From Rutidosis leptorrhynchoides (Eukaryota > Streptophyta > Magnoliopsida > Asterales > Asteraceae): a DNA stretch of 64,000 nt. Made by a program: the position numbers and the translations under genes. The first letter of the stretch is position 1. Each line of letters begins with the position of its first letter. This document shows, in pieces, positions 1 through 12,222 of the stretch. The notes beneath the pieces are model-generated. The model did no database searches and was not told the DNA's origin. It saw only the letters and a list, made by a program, of their open reading frames with translations. The stretch covers positions 34,370,001 through 34,434,000 of the forward strand of contig NC_092340.1 in NCBI RefSeq assembly GCF_046630445.1, written 5' to 3'.

Positions 1-429
1 TATAGAACTCATTTTCGTATCCCCGTTTATTTTAAAATTACATAAGTTTGAATTTAACTTGCTTAATATCAATCGAAACAACAAACGAGTATTAAAATCA
101 TTTAATATTTATTTTTTAATATACTTTATTTATATATAGAGATATATTTTAAATAATAATTATTATAATATCCTATTTTTATTTTATTAATTTTTAATAA
201 CAACAACATATAATACTTCAAATTATATTTTGAATTATTATTTATATATACATACACACATATCTATTTACAATTAATTGTTCGTGAATCGTCGAGAGCA
301 GTCGAAGGTCAAATGATTTCATAAACTAGTTCAAAATTTTTGAAATTCAATTTAATAGACTTTGTTTATCATGTCGAAACCATATAAAGATTAAGTTTAA
401 ATTTGGTCAAAAATTTCCGGGTCGTCACA
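1..429 (-). mobile_element. A0: terminal part of a TGTGACGACCCGG-family LTR
   Basis: The segment ends in the signature seen at the edge of every member of this LTR family here: AGTTTAAATTTGGTC, then AAATTTCCGGGTCGTCACA, ending at 429. The next bases, GCAGC (430-434), are the expected 5-bp target duplication, because the intact LTR copy in G1 reads ATGCAGCAAAC there. The rest of A0 lies left of the window. Read as the minus strand, this is the start of the LTR. No coding potential is visible. Confidence 0.75.
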
Positions 430-666
430 GCAGCAAACACAGCGGAAGTCTACCTCTTAAGGACCTGAGAATAAAACACGCAAAAACAGGTCAACAATAA
501 TGTTGGTGAATCTATAGGTTTAAAATAATGTAACGGTATCTGAAAAACAGTTATCAGAAAATAGTTTAAGTTCCTTGACCATGAGATTTTACAAGTACAA
601 CTCCAAGTTGCAAAACGTTTGCATAATCTATGAGCACCTGAATACTAGCAATGACTCGAGTATAGA
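430..666 (-). mobile_element. L0 part 1: fragment of an old Tekay-type LTR
   Basis: This stretch is colinear with the interior of the G1 LTRs (compare about 925-1170 and 9520-9760) but is interrupted by A0 on the left and by G1 on the right. The last five bases, ATAGA (662-666), are one copy of G1's target duplication. The same LTR resumes at 12218. L0 is therefore the target into which a member of its own family jumped. Confidence 0.8.
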
Positions 667-3624
667 TTTAACACCCTGCCAAATTACCATCTGACGGCAC
701 GTTAATCAAGGTCCCACAGTTAACAGTTACGCCCTCTATATGAGAGGTTTAAAGCAATCGCATTTAATTTTATTAAAAATTGACTTCAAAACATAAGTCA
801 ATAAACTCCAAAATAGAAACACTGTTGTGATCGTAACCCCAAGCCAACAATATTTAAACAGTTACAAAAGTTTTAAATGCGAAAGTAATTAATGTTCTTT
901 AAATAATATGCTGACTCCACGGCCAGACCATGCAGCAAACACATCGGAAGTCTACCTCTTAAGGACCTGAGAATAAAACACGCAAGAACAGGTCAACAAA
1001 TAATGTTGGTGAATCTACAGGTTTAAAGTAATGTAACAGTGTCTGAAAACAGTTATCAGAAAAATAGTTAAATTCCTTGATCACGAGATTTTACAAGTAC
1101 AACTCCAAGTTGCGAAACGTTTGCATAATCTATGAGCACCTGAATACTAGCAATGACCCGAGTATAGAATCCACTATACCCGCCTTTACCTCATAAAATG
1201 TTATACACTTGTTCGAGTGTCTTAATGTTCAAAGTAAATGCACCACAGTTTTTATAGCGGGTGAGGTTGTCAACCTAAAGGATCCGTCCATCTAAATTGT
1301 GCCTACACCGATGGTATTTAAAGTATTCAAGCTAGAGGCTTTGTGTACAAACTCAATATGCATATATAGTACTCTTGTCAATACAAAAAGCATTTGTAAA
1401 AATGTAAGTAACAATAGCGTGTATTCTCATCCCTAAAAACATGTAAAAAGCGGGACTGTAGACTCACCTTGAATAAAGTTCGGATTGAAAAGTGGACAAA
1501 TAACTTGTATGGTTTAGTGCCGAGTAATGCAACCTAAGTATATGTATTCAGGTTGGTCAACATATATGTCTTAAGCAAATGTGGTTTCATAGTGTAAGTT
1601 GTCTTATTGCTCGACTCGACGCTTTTCAAAGTAAAAGTCAACATATAGTCAACTAGATCATGCAAGTCAAACAAAGTCAACCAAAGTCAAACCAAAAGTC
1701 AAACTTGGTCAAAGTAGTCAACTAAGGTCAACATAAGTAGGTTCATGTCAAATGTTGGTCAGCATGTCAAACCTAAGTCAAAAAACACGTTTTAGGTCAT
1801 ACATGGTCAATTTCACAATTTCAGTTTATCGATGTGCACAAAGTTCATGTACATGTAGCAAACTTAGCATATTATCTCATAGTACAAAATTCATGCAAAC
1901 ATGGCAAACTCCAGATCATAAGTATACTCAAAATTGATTCCAAAAAGTCTGGCCAGGGTCTCATACGATAATTAAAAGTCAGGAATCAGAAGGGATATAT
2001 TTATGGTTTGCCAAATCAGTTTCTGACAGCGCACTAATTTCGTTTTGGCTATAACTGGAGCTAGGGACATGCAATTGATACAAGACCAGTGGCCATGGTT
2101 CAAGGACAAGCTAAACTAACACATATTAAAAATCGAGCAATTTTTGTTTAGCCAATTTGTACCGACTAACCGATCTTTACTGATCTATCAGTTTTGGACA
2201 GTAACTAGACATGTCAAATTATCAAACTTATAACTCATGGTAATTAACGTTTTCAGATGTTAACATGCAAATGAAATATGTCAAGGAACATATGAAATAA
2301 CATAATCCAGAAGATCAAAGCCTCAATAAATTTCTAGTCCACTCTAGGTAATTATTTCTAGCATTAAAACAGTTTCGGTACACTTTAACGTATGAATCTT
2401 CGTTTAAACATATCGGGAGCATTACGAAAGCTTTTGATGCAATTCTTAAGTCTAACATGCATAATTTTTCACAAGAATTACACTAGTACACTTTTCATTA
2501 GCTAATTCAATAAACACATATCTCAGAGAATTCGGATTTCAATTATAAACTAGTCAAAACTTCGATTTAGCATATCTTAAGCATACGGTAACGAAATCAA
2601 GTGAAATCAAAGCCTAAAGTTAATAGTTTTTCGAAAGCTAAACATCTAAACATGTTAAATGATTAGATCAAAAGTCAACTCTCATAAGATCCTTGAAATA
2701 CAATTCGTTTTTCATGTAAACAATATCAATTGATCAAATTAACGACTAACAACGAGTAATAACACAATCAATTGAGCACTAGACTTGACTACACTATGTA
2801 ATTGAATAAAATTAGATTTAATTGAATTGGGATTAGTGTAATTATACCTCAAAACACAATTTGTGTATACTAGTGCGTAGAGAACGACGATCGGAGCAAG
2901 ATTGATCAACGAGTAAGAGCAAACAAGCAAGTTTGATGGTTGATTTGTGTGTGTGTGTTTAAAGTGCAGAAGAAGAGAGGGAGGAGGAATGAGCTGCACT
3001 CTTGTGGATGTATGATAGAATGAGAGTGTAATAATTGTCTAGACAATTATCTAGTTAGTCATTTAGTGATTAAAACTAAAAGTCAACAAACATGAGCTTA
3101 AAACTAATAGTCAACATGCATGGGCCTAAAACTAATAGTCAACATGCATGGGTTACTCATGAGATCAATGATGATGATGTATGAGGTCATGGCCATGTGG
3201 CCTCGGGCTCGGTTCTCGGCTCGTTTTGCGTAAAAGCTTGTACTCGTGGTCCGTTTCAAGTGCCGTTTAGTCGTACCGAAGGCCCGGAACGCAAAACCGA
3301 TCGTTAAAACGCAACCAAACGTTTAATTTATTAAAAACCCAATAAATTAAATATTAAAAAAAAGTTAATAATTAATAAATTAATTATTAAAATAAACCCG
3401 AGCGTTTCGTTGCTCGAAAAGCAGTTATCAAAACCGTATCGTTTTTATCGTATTTCTTTATCTGAAATGTTTATTCGCATTAATATCAACCCATATTAAT
3501 TATTGTAACCCTCCAAGGATCAAGTATGTATTTATTACACATAAACGCATAAAATTCAAGTAATCGTCGTTAAATTAATTAACAGAAAGTTAACGGAAAT
3601 GACGGAAAAAGCAGGGTTGTTACA
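667..3624 (-). repeat. 3' LTR of G1
   Basis: About 2958 bp, matching 9259-12217 along its length with scattered substitutions and small indels. On the minus strand it begins TGTAACAACCCTGC at 3624. An 86-codon frame (2739-2999) recurs in the other LTR at 11332-11592 but resembles no known protein and is best read as chance. The stretch at about 1620-1790 is dense in GTCAA/GTCAAC words. Confidence 0.92.
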
Positions 3625-3640
3625 TTACGCACCTGTTATT
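3625..3640 (-). other. G1 polypurine-tract position (degenerate)
   Basis: Directly inside the 3' LTR the minus strand reads AATAACAGGTGCGTAA before the LTR's TGTAACAACC. This is where the plus-strand primer of a Ty3 element lies, but the run is interrupted by pyrimidines. Position supports the call better than composition does. Confidence 0.45.
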
Positions 3641-3660
3641 GAAAATTTCGTCCCGAAATT

Positions 3661-6600
3661 TTAGTGATCATCCACTGAAGTAGTTTCCTCAGGAAACAGT
3701 TGCGGGTATTTTAGTCTCATCTGATCTTCACGCTCCCACGTGAACTCTGGTCCTCTTCTCGCGTTCCACCGAACTTTAACGATAGGAATTCTGCTTTGCT
3801 TCAACTGTTTGACCTCACGGCCCAAGGTTTCGACAGGATCTTCAATGAAATGAAGTTTGTCGTCGAAACGCAGTTCCTCTAATGGAATAATCAAATTCTC
3901 GTCAGCTAAACACTTCTTCAAGTTGGATACGTGAAAAACATCGTGTATACCACTGAGTGCTTGTGGCAGTTCCAACCTGTAAGCTACCAGTCCGACTCTT
4001 TCGGTTATCTCGAATGGTCCAACATATCTAGGACTTATTTTACCTCGTTTTCCAAACTGTACGACACCCTTCCAAGGTGATACTTTAAGCATAACTTTGT
4101 CACCAACTTGGAATTCTATGTCATTCCGTCTAACATCGACGTAACTCTTTTGACGACTCTGAGCCGTTCTCAATCGTTCCTGAATCTGTAGAACTTTCTC
4201 AGTTGTCTCCTGAATAATCTCAGGACCTGTCAACTGACTATCCCCCAATTCACTCCAACAAACGGGAGATCTACATTTCCTTCCATATAACGCTTCAAAA
4301 GGTGCAACTTTTATGCTCGCATGGTAGCTGTTATTGTATGAGAACTCAGCTTGTGGTAAGTACTTATCCCATCCATTTCCAAAATCGATGACACATGCTC
4401 GCAACTTATCCTCAAAAGTCTGAATAGTTCGTTCGCTTTGGCCATCTGTCTGGGGGTGATATGCTGTACTCATATCTAAACGGGTCCCCATTGCTTTCTG
4501 TAATGACTGCCAAAACCTTGAAGTGAATCTGCTGTCGCGATCAGATATAATAGATATAGGAACTCCATGTCTAGAGACGACTTCCTTAATGTAAACCTGA
4601 GCCAACTTCTCCATTTTATCAGTTTCTCTTATTGGTAAGAAGTGTGCAGAATTAGTGAGACGATCCACGATAACCCAAATAGTATCGTATCCTCCCACCG
4701 TTCTCGGCAGTTTCGTGATGAAGTCCATGGTAATACCTTCCCACTTCCACTGGGTAATCTCTGGTTGAGTTAATAACCCTGATGGCTTCTGATGTTCAGC
4801 CTTGACTTTAGCGCAAGTCAAGCACTTTCCGACATAGGTAGCAATATCAGCTTTCAAATTTGGCCACCAATAAAACGCCTTCAAATCTTGGTACATTTTA
4901 TCTGATCCCGGATGAATTGAGTACCTTGACTTGTGTGCTTCTTCCAACACTAGTTCTCTCAATCCACCAAACTTTGGTACCAAGATTCGATTAGCAAAGT
5001 ACCGTGTTCCGTCCTCCTTGATGTCAAATTTCTTATCCATTCCTCTTAGAAATTCAACATCGACATTTTCTTGCTTCATGGCTTCTCGTTGTGCTTCTCG
5101 GATCTGTGATGTAAGATTTGTACGGACAACTATATTAAGAGCTTTAACCCTGAGGGGTTTCTCTCGCTCCTTTCTGCTTAAAGCATCCGCCACAACATTC
5201 GCTTTGCCCGGATGGTATTGAAGTTCACAGTTATAATCGTTAAGTAGTTCCATCCTACGTTGTTGTCTCATGCTGAGCTGTTTCTGATCGAATATGTGCT
5301 GTAAACTCTTATGGTCAGTGAAGATAGTAAATTTGGTTCCATACAGGTAGTGTCTCCACATTTTAAGTGCAAAGACAACAGCTCCTAATTCAAGGTCGTG
5401 CATAGTATAGTTCTGCTCATGAATCTTTAACTGTCGCGATCCATAAGCAATAACCTTATTTTGTTGCATGAGCACGCAACCCATTCCTTGAAGTGAAGCA
5501 TCACAATAAACAACAAAATCTTCACTTCCCTCGGGTAGAGACAATATCGGTGCAGTTGTTAACTTCTCCTTCAACAACTGAAATGCAGTTTCTTGCGGCT
5601 CTGACCACTCATACTTCTTGCCCTTATGAGTCAACGCTGTTAATGGTCGGACAATCTTAGAGAATCCCTCGATGAATCTCCTGTGGTAACCAGCTAAACC
5701 CAAAAATTGCCAGATCTGAGTTGGCGTCTTTGGAGTTTCCCAATTCTTAACCGACTCAATCTTTGTTGGATCGACCTGTATTCCATTGACCCCTACAACA
5801 TGGCCAAGAAATTGTACCTCTGGTAACCAAAAGTCACACTTAGAGAACTTTGCATACAACTGCTCTTTTCTAAGCATGGTTAATATCGATCGTAGATGTT
5901 GTTCATGCTCTTCCTTGTTCTTGGAGTACACCAATATATCATCAATAAACACAATGACGAATTTATCTAGGTATGGCTTACACACACGGTTCATGAGGTC
6001 CATGAACACTGCTGGTGCATTCGTCAAACCAAATGGCATCACTGTAAACTCATAATGTCCATAGCGTGTTCTAAACGCCATCTTCGGGATATCAGCTTCT
6101 TTGACTCTCATTTGGTGATACCCGGATCTTAAATCAATCTTCGAATAGCAACTCGATCCTTGTAGTTGATCAAATAAGTCATCAATCCTCGGTAGCGGAT
6201 ACCGATTCTTGATTGTCAACTTGTTCAATTCTCTGTAGTCGATACACAACCTCATCGGCCCATCTTTCTTTTTAACAAACAAAACCGGAGCTCCCCAAGG
6301 TGAAGAACTCGGTCGGATGAATCCCTTGTCTAACAACTCTTGCAATTGACTAGATAACTCTTGAAGCTCTGAGGGTGCAAGTCTGTACGGTGCGCGAGCC
6401 ACCTGTGCCGCTCCTGGCACTAAATCTATTCGAAACTCAACTTCTCGATGCGGTGGGAGACCGGGTAATTCCTCCGGAAAAACTTCAAGAAATTCCTTAA
6501 CTATAGGAACGTCTTCGGGTCTCCTTTCATCAGGTACAATTTGGTTTACATTAGCCATAAATGCGATACATCCCTTTCTCACATATCTCTGAACTTTCAA

Positions 6601-7200
6601 GTAGTTAATGAGATGCAATTGTGAGTCATTCTTTTCTCCATAAATCATCATAGGTTCACCGTTAGCAATAGGAATACGAATAGCCTTTAGGTCACAGACC
6701 ACCTCGGCTTTGTTATCAGCTAACCAGTCCATTCTAACCACAAGGTCAAAACTTTCCAGTTTAATAGGTATTACATCAATGCTAAAAGGCTTACCCTCTA
6801 ATGTCAAAGTACAACCGCGATAAATCTTATCGGCTCTCATCAAGCTACCATTCCCTAGTTCTATGGAATACACGTTATCTAGGGGAGAAACGGGATTTTT
6901 AACATTGTGACAGACATCCTTAGATATAAAACTTTTATCAGCACCAGAGTCAAACAAAACATAAACAGGTTGATCATTGAGTGAAAACGTACCCGTGACT
7001 AGTTTCGGATCATCACGAGCTTCCGTAGAATTGATGTTGAATGCCCTGCCTTGAGCATTCCCATTGTTGTTGTTCTTAGGACAGTCTTTCTTGAAATAAC
7101 CTGGTTGTCCGCAACCAAAATAGTTCTTACCATTACCAACATTGTTCGCATTGTTTGCAGTGTTGTTGTTGTTGAGGTTAACCTTACAATCTTTGGCCAA
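3661..7200 (-). CDS. G1 pol polyprotein (PR-RT-RNaseH-IN-chromodomain-like tail)
   Basis: This 1179-codon frame encodes the replication enzymes of a Ty3 chromovirus. In order there is a second zinc-knuckle remnant (about residues 27-40), an aspartic protease with [11 protein letters not shown] (about 83-93), and reverse transcriptase (about 265-460) with [10 protein letters not shown] and the catalytic FIDDILVYS (about 418-426). RNase H follows (starting near VVYCDAS), then an integrase with an HHCC-type zinc region and [10 protein letters not shown], and a C-terminal tail ending FTWERED. The length suits the pol part of a Tekay element. The frame starts just after gag and probably continued from it; the first ATG shown is not a natural start. 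Two zinc ligands are changed: the motif reads [14 protein letters not shown], with Tyr at the first Cys and at the His. The catalytic residues that can be seen look intact. Confidence 0.9.
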   Translation of the reverse strand: MAKDCKVNLNNNNTANNANNVGNGKNYFGCGQPGYFKKDCPKNNNNGNAQGRAFNINSTEARDDPKLVTGTFSLNDQPVYVLFDSGADKSFISKDVCHNVKNPVSPLDNVYSIELGNGSLMRADKIYRGCTLTLEGKPFSIDVIPIKLESFDLVVRMDWLADNKAEVVCDLKAIRIPIANGEPMMIYGEKNDSQLHLINYLKVQRYVRKGCIAFMANVNQIVPDERRPEDVPIVKEFLEVFPEELPGLPPHREVEFRIDLVPGAAQVARAPYRLAPSELQELSSQLQELLDKGFIRPSSSPWGAPVLFVKKKDGPMRLCIDYRELNKLTIKNRYPLPRIDDLFDQLQGSSCYSKIDLRSGYHQMRVKEADIPKMAFRTRYGHYEFTVMPFGLTNAPAVFMDLMNRVCKPYLDKFVIVFIDDILVYSKNKEEHEQHLRSILTMLRKEQLYAKFSKCDFWLPEVQFLGHVVGVNGIQVDPTKIESVKNWETPKTPTQIWQFLGLAGYHRRFIEGFSKIVRPLTALTHKGKKYEWSEPQETAFQLLKEKLTTAPILSLPEGSEDFVVYCDASLQGMGCVLMQQNKVIAYGSRQLKIHEQNYTMHDLELGAVVFALKMWRHYLYGTKFTIFTDHKSLQHIFDQKQLSMRQQRRMELLNDYNCELQYHPGKANVVADALSRKEREKPLRVKALNIVVRTNLTSQIREAQREAMKQENVDVEFLRGMDKKFDIKEDGTRYFANRILVPKFGGLRELVLEEAHKSRYSIHPGSDKMYQDLKAFYWWPNLKADIATYVGKCLTCAKVKAEHQKPSGLLTQPEITQWKWEGITMDFITKLPRTVGGYDTIWVIVDRLTNSAHFLPIRETDKMEKLAQVYIKEVVSRHGVPISIISDRDSRFTSRFWQSLQKAMGTRLDMSTAYHPQTDGQSERTIQTFEDKLRACVIDFGNGWDKYLPQAEFSYNNSYHASIKVAPFEALYGRKCRSPVCWSELGDSQLTGPEIIQETTEKVLQIQERLRTAQSRQKSYVDVRRNDIEFQVGDKVMLKVSPWKGVVQFGKRGKISPRYVGPFEITERVGLVAYRLELPQALSGIHDVFHVSNLKKCLADENLIIPLEELRFDDKLHFIEDPVETLGREVKQLKQSRIPIVKVRWNARRGPEFTWEREDQMRLKYPQLFPEETTSVDDH

Positions 7201-8135
7201 ATGGCCAAACTTCTTGCACCGGTCACAAATTAGAACAGCACAGTTTATGGTGTGATGCTTGCCACACTTTTAACATTGTGGATTTTTGCCGTATAACCGG
7301 AGTTAGTTCCGGCGACCCCAGTTTCGTTGCGGTAAGTATCTTGCTTCTTGAATGGCTGTTGGTTAAAATTCTTATCTTGACCACCATTCCACTTCCTCTT
7401 ACCATCATTGGACTTATTCTCATTCACTGTAGTACCCTTACCTCTCTGGGCAATCTGGTCCAATAACAAACTAGCCATGTCAATAGCTTCTTGCACGTTT
7501 GCGGGTTTAGAAGTAGTGACCCCGCCTTGAATATTCTCACTTAGACCTTCGATGTACAGTTCAACCTTTCGCTTCTCAGGAGTAACCATTTCAGGACACA
7601 TTAGCACCAGCTCAAAGAACCTCTTGTTATAGGCGGTGAGATTATTGCCTACTAACTTCAATTCTCGGAGCTTGCGTTCCATTTTCTTAATCTCATTCCG
7701 TGAACAAAACTCCTATATCATTCTTTGCTTCAAAGTTTCCCAAGGTAGGGCATAAGCTTGATCATGACCCGGGGATTGAGCATAGTTGTTCCACCAGGTG
7801 AGCGCACTGTCCGACAGCGTGCCCGTAGCAAAACCTACTCGGTCATTATCATTACACCCGCGGATGCGGAAAACCGACTCAAGCTTTTCAAACCAACGAG
7901 TGAGACCAACTGGTCCCTCAGTTCCGTTAAAAGGATGCGGGTTACAACTAGTGAATGTCTTGTAAGAACATCCATTACGGCCTTGAGTGCCGTTCCCATT
8001 GGTGTTGCTAGAACCACCGCGATCATTGCTGTTGCGGCAGTTGTTGAATTCTCTCAGTAGTTCAGCACTCTCGGCCGCAATACCTTCAGCGACCAATCTC
8101 CTGATCTGAGCAGCGGTTGATTCCTTCGGAGGCAT
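7201..8135 (-). pseudogene. G1 gag, broken by a stop and a frameshift
   Basis: Gag is the structural RNA-packaging protein. It starts at MPPKEST (ATG at 8135), runs through HPFNGTEGP and TWWNNYAQSP, and meets an in-frame TAG at 7713-7715 where family members have Gln before EFCSRNEI. It then continues through the retrotransposon gag domain (LTAYNKRFFELVLMCPEMV, about 7600). Near 7295 the frame shifts: the nucleotides downstream encode a zinc knuckle region ([10 protein letters not shown]) followed by CDRCKKFGH only in another phase, which leads into pol. The protein cannot be made at full length from this copy without readthrough and frameshifting. Confidence 0.85.
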
Positions 8136-8249
8136 CTTCAACACAGAAAACACGCTAAGTCAGTGTCAAAACAACGCTATATGAAAATATACTAGCAACG
8201 GGTGTTGAAGACTAGTAAATAATAATAGTACGAAAAAATTCGTAAGTAT

Positions 8250-8400
8250 TGAGAAGTAGTGTAAGTAGTATTAGTAGTGGTAGTAGTGATAGTAGTGATA
8301 GTAGTGATTGTAGTGATAGTAGTGACACTAGTGGTAATAGTAGTGGCACTAGTGTTATGTAGTGATAGCAATGGTAGTAGCACTAAGTAGTAACAATGAA
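8250..8400. repeat. GTAGTGATA-type microsatellite/minisatellite
   Basis: Degenerate iterations of AGTAGTGAT and GTAGTGGTA lie in the G1 leader between the extra ORF and gag. A long Thr/Ile frame on the minus strand here is only a by-product of the repeat. Confidence 0.8.
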
Positions 8401-8681
8401 ATCATGGCAGTATCACAAAACACAAGTATTATAATCATACAATGTTACTAAATACAGAATATTACCGCATACAATAAAAGATAATAATCGTTAATAGCAT
8501 AATCCACCATTATTATTATTACAATCCAAAAAGTAATAAACCAAATCCCAAAAGTAATAAAACCAAACAATAATCATAATGTGCTAGTAGCCCGATTTAA
8601 ACACCCGGTAAGTCTTATGTAATCAAATAAAGAAAGGATGGTGGATGAAAAAGAAAAGAAAGCTCATGGTCGGATGACCCT

Positions 8682-9074
8682 TCACTTCCTCTTCTGTCGG
8701 GTACGGGAGGCAGGTCCATCATTCCTCGGCCTATCACGTTCTGCCTCCAACGCAGCAACCCTGGCAGTCAAGGCTGTTATCAATCGCTCCATGTCGAAGA
8801 ACCTTGCTTCGGTCTCGTACATATAAGTGTGTATGGACGTAACCCTTGAGTCCAACCTGTCGAGATCATCAGGATGGGGGTATGTCCTCGCAACATCACT
8901 CAAAGCATTAACATGATCAATTACATTCCTGTTTCGATTAGTATGAATCAGATCCAACTCATAAAGATTAACGGGATAGTTAGGCATCTGGTGTGGAGCA
9001 GGTGCTGGTGCATGAGCAGGTGCATTGGCATCAGCCACACTTGAATTGCTGCTATTTCCGGAATTCTGCGACAT
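8682..9074 (-). CDS. Extra ORF in the G1 leader (130 aa, coiled-coil C terminus)
   Basis: The open frame lies between the primer site and gag. The best start is the ATG at 9074 (MSQNSGNSSNSS); an in-frame ATG at 9134 is possible. The N-terminal part is low in complexity (Ser/Asn, then APAHAPAPAPH). The middle reads MPNYPVNLYELDLIHTN, and the C-terminal 45 residues form a plausible coiled coil (ERLITALTARVAALEAERD) ending in a basic tail, RTRQKRK. I do not recognise the protein. It could be a leader protein, the displaced N-terminal part of a two-piece gag, or a captured fragment. Its position in the transcribed leader and its ordered amino acid composition argue against pure chance. Confidence 0.5.
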   Translation of the reverse strand: MSQNSGNSSNSSVADANAPAHAPAPAPHQMPNYPVNLYELDLIHTNRNRNVIDHVNALSDVARTYPHPDDLDRLDSRVTSIHTYMYETEARFFDMERLITALTARVAALEAERDRPRNDGPASRTRQKRK

Positions 9075-9240
9075 ATATCTCACAAGACCAGAACACATAT
9101 AAAGCAGGTTAGCCAAACAAATAACGTTAGTCATAAAGTACTCATGTAATGACTAAGTTCCGGTCGTAGTCTAGATTCACTAAAGTGTCCTAATGACCAA
9201 ATCAGACACACTAATGCAAGTCCTAGTTTCCCTACGAACC

Positions 9241-9256
9241 GTTAGCTCTGATACCA
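9241..9256 (-). other. G1 primer-binding site (initiator Met tRNA)
   Basis: The minus strand reads TGGTATCAGAGCTAAC, complementary to the 3' end of plant initiator/elongator Met tRNA including CCA. It lies two to three bases inside the 5' LTR and fixes the element's orientation. Confidence 0.9.
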
Positions 9257-9258
9257 TC

Positions 9259-12217
9259 TTTAACACCCCGCCAAATTACCATCTGACAGCGCGTTAATCA
9301 AGGTCCCACAGTTAACAGTTACGCCCTCTATATGAGACGTTTAAAGCAATCGCATTTAATTTTATTAAAAATTGACTTCAAAACATAAGTCAATAAACTC
9401 CAAAATAGAAACACTGTTGTGATCGTAACCACAAGCCAACAATATTTAAACAGTTACAAAAGTTTTAAATGCGAAAGTAATTAATGTTCTTTAAATAATA
9501 TGCTGACTCCACGGCCAGACCATGCAGCAAACACAGCGGAAGTCTACCTCTTAAGGACCTGAGAATAAAACACGCAAAAATAGGTCAACAAATAATGTTG
9601 GTGAATCTACAGGTTTAAAGTAATGTAACAGTGTCTGAAAACAGTTATCATAAAAATAGTTTAATTTCCTTGACCACGAGATTTTACAAGTACAACTCCA
9701 AGTTGCAAAACGTTTGCATAATCTATGAGCACCTGAATACTAGCAATGACCCGAGTATAGAATCCACTATACCCGCCTTTACCTCATAAAATGTTATACA
9801 CTTGTACGAGTGTCTTAATGTTCAAAGTAAATGCACCACAGTTTTTATAGCGGGTGAGGTTGTCAACCTAACGGACCCGTCCATCTAAATTGTGTCTACA
9901 CCGATGGTATTTAAAGTATTCAAGCTAGAGGCTTTGTGTACAAACTCAATATGCATATATAGTACTCGTGTCAATACAAAAAGCATTTGTAAAAATGTAA
10001 GTAACAACAGCGTGTATTCTCATCCCTGAAAACATGTAAAAAGCGGGACTGTAGACTCACCTTGAATAAAGCTCGAATTGAAAAGTGGACAAATAACTTG
10101 TATGGTTTAGTGCCGAGTAATGCAACCTAGGTATACGTATTCAGGTTGGTCAACATATATATCTTAAGCAAATGTGGTTTCATAGTGTAAGTTGTCCTAT
10201 TGCTCGACTCGACGCTTTTCAAAGTAAAAGTCAACATATAGTCAACTAGATCATGCAAGTCAAACAAAGTCAACCAAAGTCAAACCAAAAGTCAAACTTG
10301 GTCAAAGTAGTCAACTAAGGTCAACATCAGTAGGTTCATGTCAAATGTTGGTCAACATGTCAAACCTAAGTCAAAAAACACGTTTTAGGTCATACATGGT
10401 CAATTTCACAATTTCAGTTTATCGTTGTGCACAAAGTTCATGTACATGTAGCAAACTTAGCATATTATCTCATAGTACAAAATTCATGCAAACATGGAAA
10501 ACTCCAGATCATAAGTATACTCAAAATTTATTCCAAAAAGTCTATCCAGGGTCTCATACGATAATTAAAAGTCAGGAATCAGAAGGGATATATTTATGGT
10601 TTGCCAAGTCAGTTTCTGACAGCGCACTGATTTCGTTTTGGCTATAACTGGAGCTAGGGACATGCAATTGATACAAGAACAGTGTCCATGGTTCAAGTAC
10701 AAGCTAAAATAACACATATAAAAAATCGAGCAATTTTTGTTTAGCCAATTTGTACCGACTAACCGATCTTTACTGATCTATCAGTTTTGGACAGTAACTA
10801 GACATGTCAAATTATCAAACTTATAACTCATGGCAATTAACGTTTTCAGATGTTAACATGCAAATGAAATATGTCAAGGAACATATGAAATAACATAATC
10901 AAGAAGATCAAAGCCTCAATCAATTTCTAGTCCACTCTAGGTAATTATTTCTAGCATTAAAACAGTTTCGGTACACTTTAACGTATGAATCTTCGTTTAA
11001 ACATATCGGGAGCATTACAAAAGCTTTTGATGCAATTCTTAAGTCTAACATGCATGATTTTTCACAAGAATTACAGTAGTACACTTTTCATTAGCTAATT
11101 CAATAAACACATATCTCAGAGAATTCGGATTTCAATTATAAACTAGTCAAAACTTCGATTTAGCATATCTTAAGCATACGGTAACGAAATCAAGTGAAAT
11201 CAAAGCCTAAAGTTAATAGTTTTTTGAAAGCTAAACATCTAAACATGTTAAATGATTAGATCAAAAGTCAACTCTCATCAGATCCTTGAAATACAATTCG
11301 TTTTTCATGTAAACAATATCAATTGATCAAATTAACGACTAACAACGAGTAATAACACAATCAATTGAGCACTAGACTTGACTACACTATGTAATTGATT
11401 AAAATTAGATTTAATTGAATTGGGATAAGTGTAATTATACCTCAAAACACAATTTGTGTATACTAGCGCGTAGAGAACGACGATCGGAGCAAGATTGATC
11501 AACGAGTAAGAGCAAACAAGCAAGTTTGATGGTTGATTTGTGTGTGTGTGTTTGAAGTGAAGAAGAAGAGAGGGAGGAGGAATGAGCTGCACTCTTTTGG
11601 ATGTATGATAGAATGAGAGTGTAATAATTGTCTAGACAATTATCTAGTTAGTCATTTAGTGCTTAAAACTAAAAGTCAACAAACATGAGCTTAAAACTAA
11701 TAGTCAACATGCATGGGCCTAAAACTAATAGTCAACATGAATGGGCTACTCATGAGATCAATGATGATGATGTATGAGGTCATGGCCATGTGGCCTTGGG
11801 CTCGGGTCTCGGCTCGTTTTGCGTAAAAGCTTGTACTCGTGGTCCGTTTCAAGTGCCGTTTAGTCGTACTGAAGGCCCAGAACGCTAAACCGATCGTTAA
11901 AACGCTACCAAACGTTTAATTATTAAAAACCCAATAAATTAAATATTAAAAAAAAAGTTAATAATTAATAAATTAATTATTAAAATAAACCCGAGCGTTT
12001 CGTTGCTCGAAAAGCAGTTATCAAAACCGTATCGTTTTTATCGTATTTCTTTATCTGAAATGTTTATTCTCATTAATATCAACCCATATTAATTATTGTA
12101 ACCCTCCAAGGATCAAGTATGTATTTATTACACATAAACGCATAAAATTCAAGTAATCGTCGTTAAATTAATTAACAGAAAGTTAACGGAAGTGACGGAA
12201 AAAGCAGGGTTGTTACA
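9259..12217 (-). repeat. 5' LTR of G1
   Basis: About 2959 bp, repeating 667-3624. It ends at 12217 with TTGTTACA on the plus strand and is followed by the target duplication ATAGA. Differences from its partner are scattered single-base changes, mostly transitions. Confidence 0.92.
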
Positions 12218-12222
12218 ATAGA

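Larger units (their letters stand above)
667..12217 (-). mobile_element. G1: complete Ty3/gypsy element, Tekay-like chromovirus
   Basis: An 11.55-kb element lies between two LTRs of about 2958 bp and is flanked by a perfect 5-bp duplication, ATAGA (662-666 and 12218-12222). In element orientation (minus strand) the order is 5' LTR, Met primer site, a small extra ORF, gag, pol, 3' LTR. The LTR begins TGTAACAACCCTGC; its other end reads GGTGTTAAA in both copies instead of the usual CA. The LTRs differ by roughly one base in 60 over the lines compared by eye, so the insertion is not recent. Pol is open but gag carries a stop and a frameshift. The assignment to Tekay rests on pol domain order, the C-terminal chromodomain-like tail and LTR style. 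Confidence 0.92.

Noticed and set aside
2739..2999. 86-codon minus frame repeated at 11332-11592
   Set aside because: It occurs in both LTRs of G1 only because the LTRs are copies of each other. It has no recognisable domain, and LTR duplication explains its conservation.
9241..9256. A tRNA gene at the Met-like sequence
   Set aside because: Only the acceptor-end complement is present, next to an LTR; it is a primer-binding site. The same applies at 34083-34101 and near 21371-21388.
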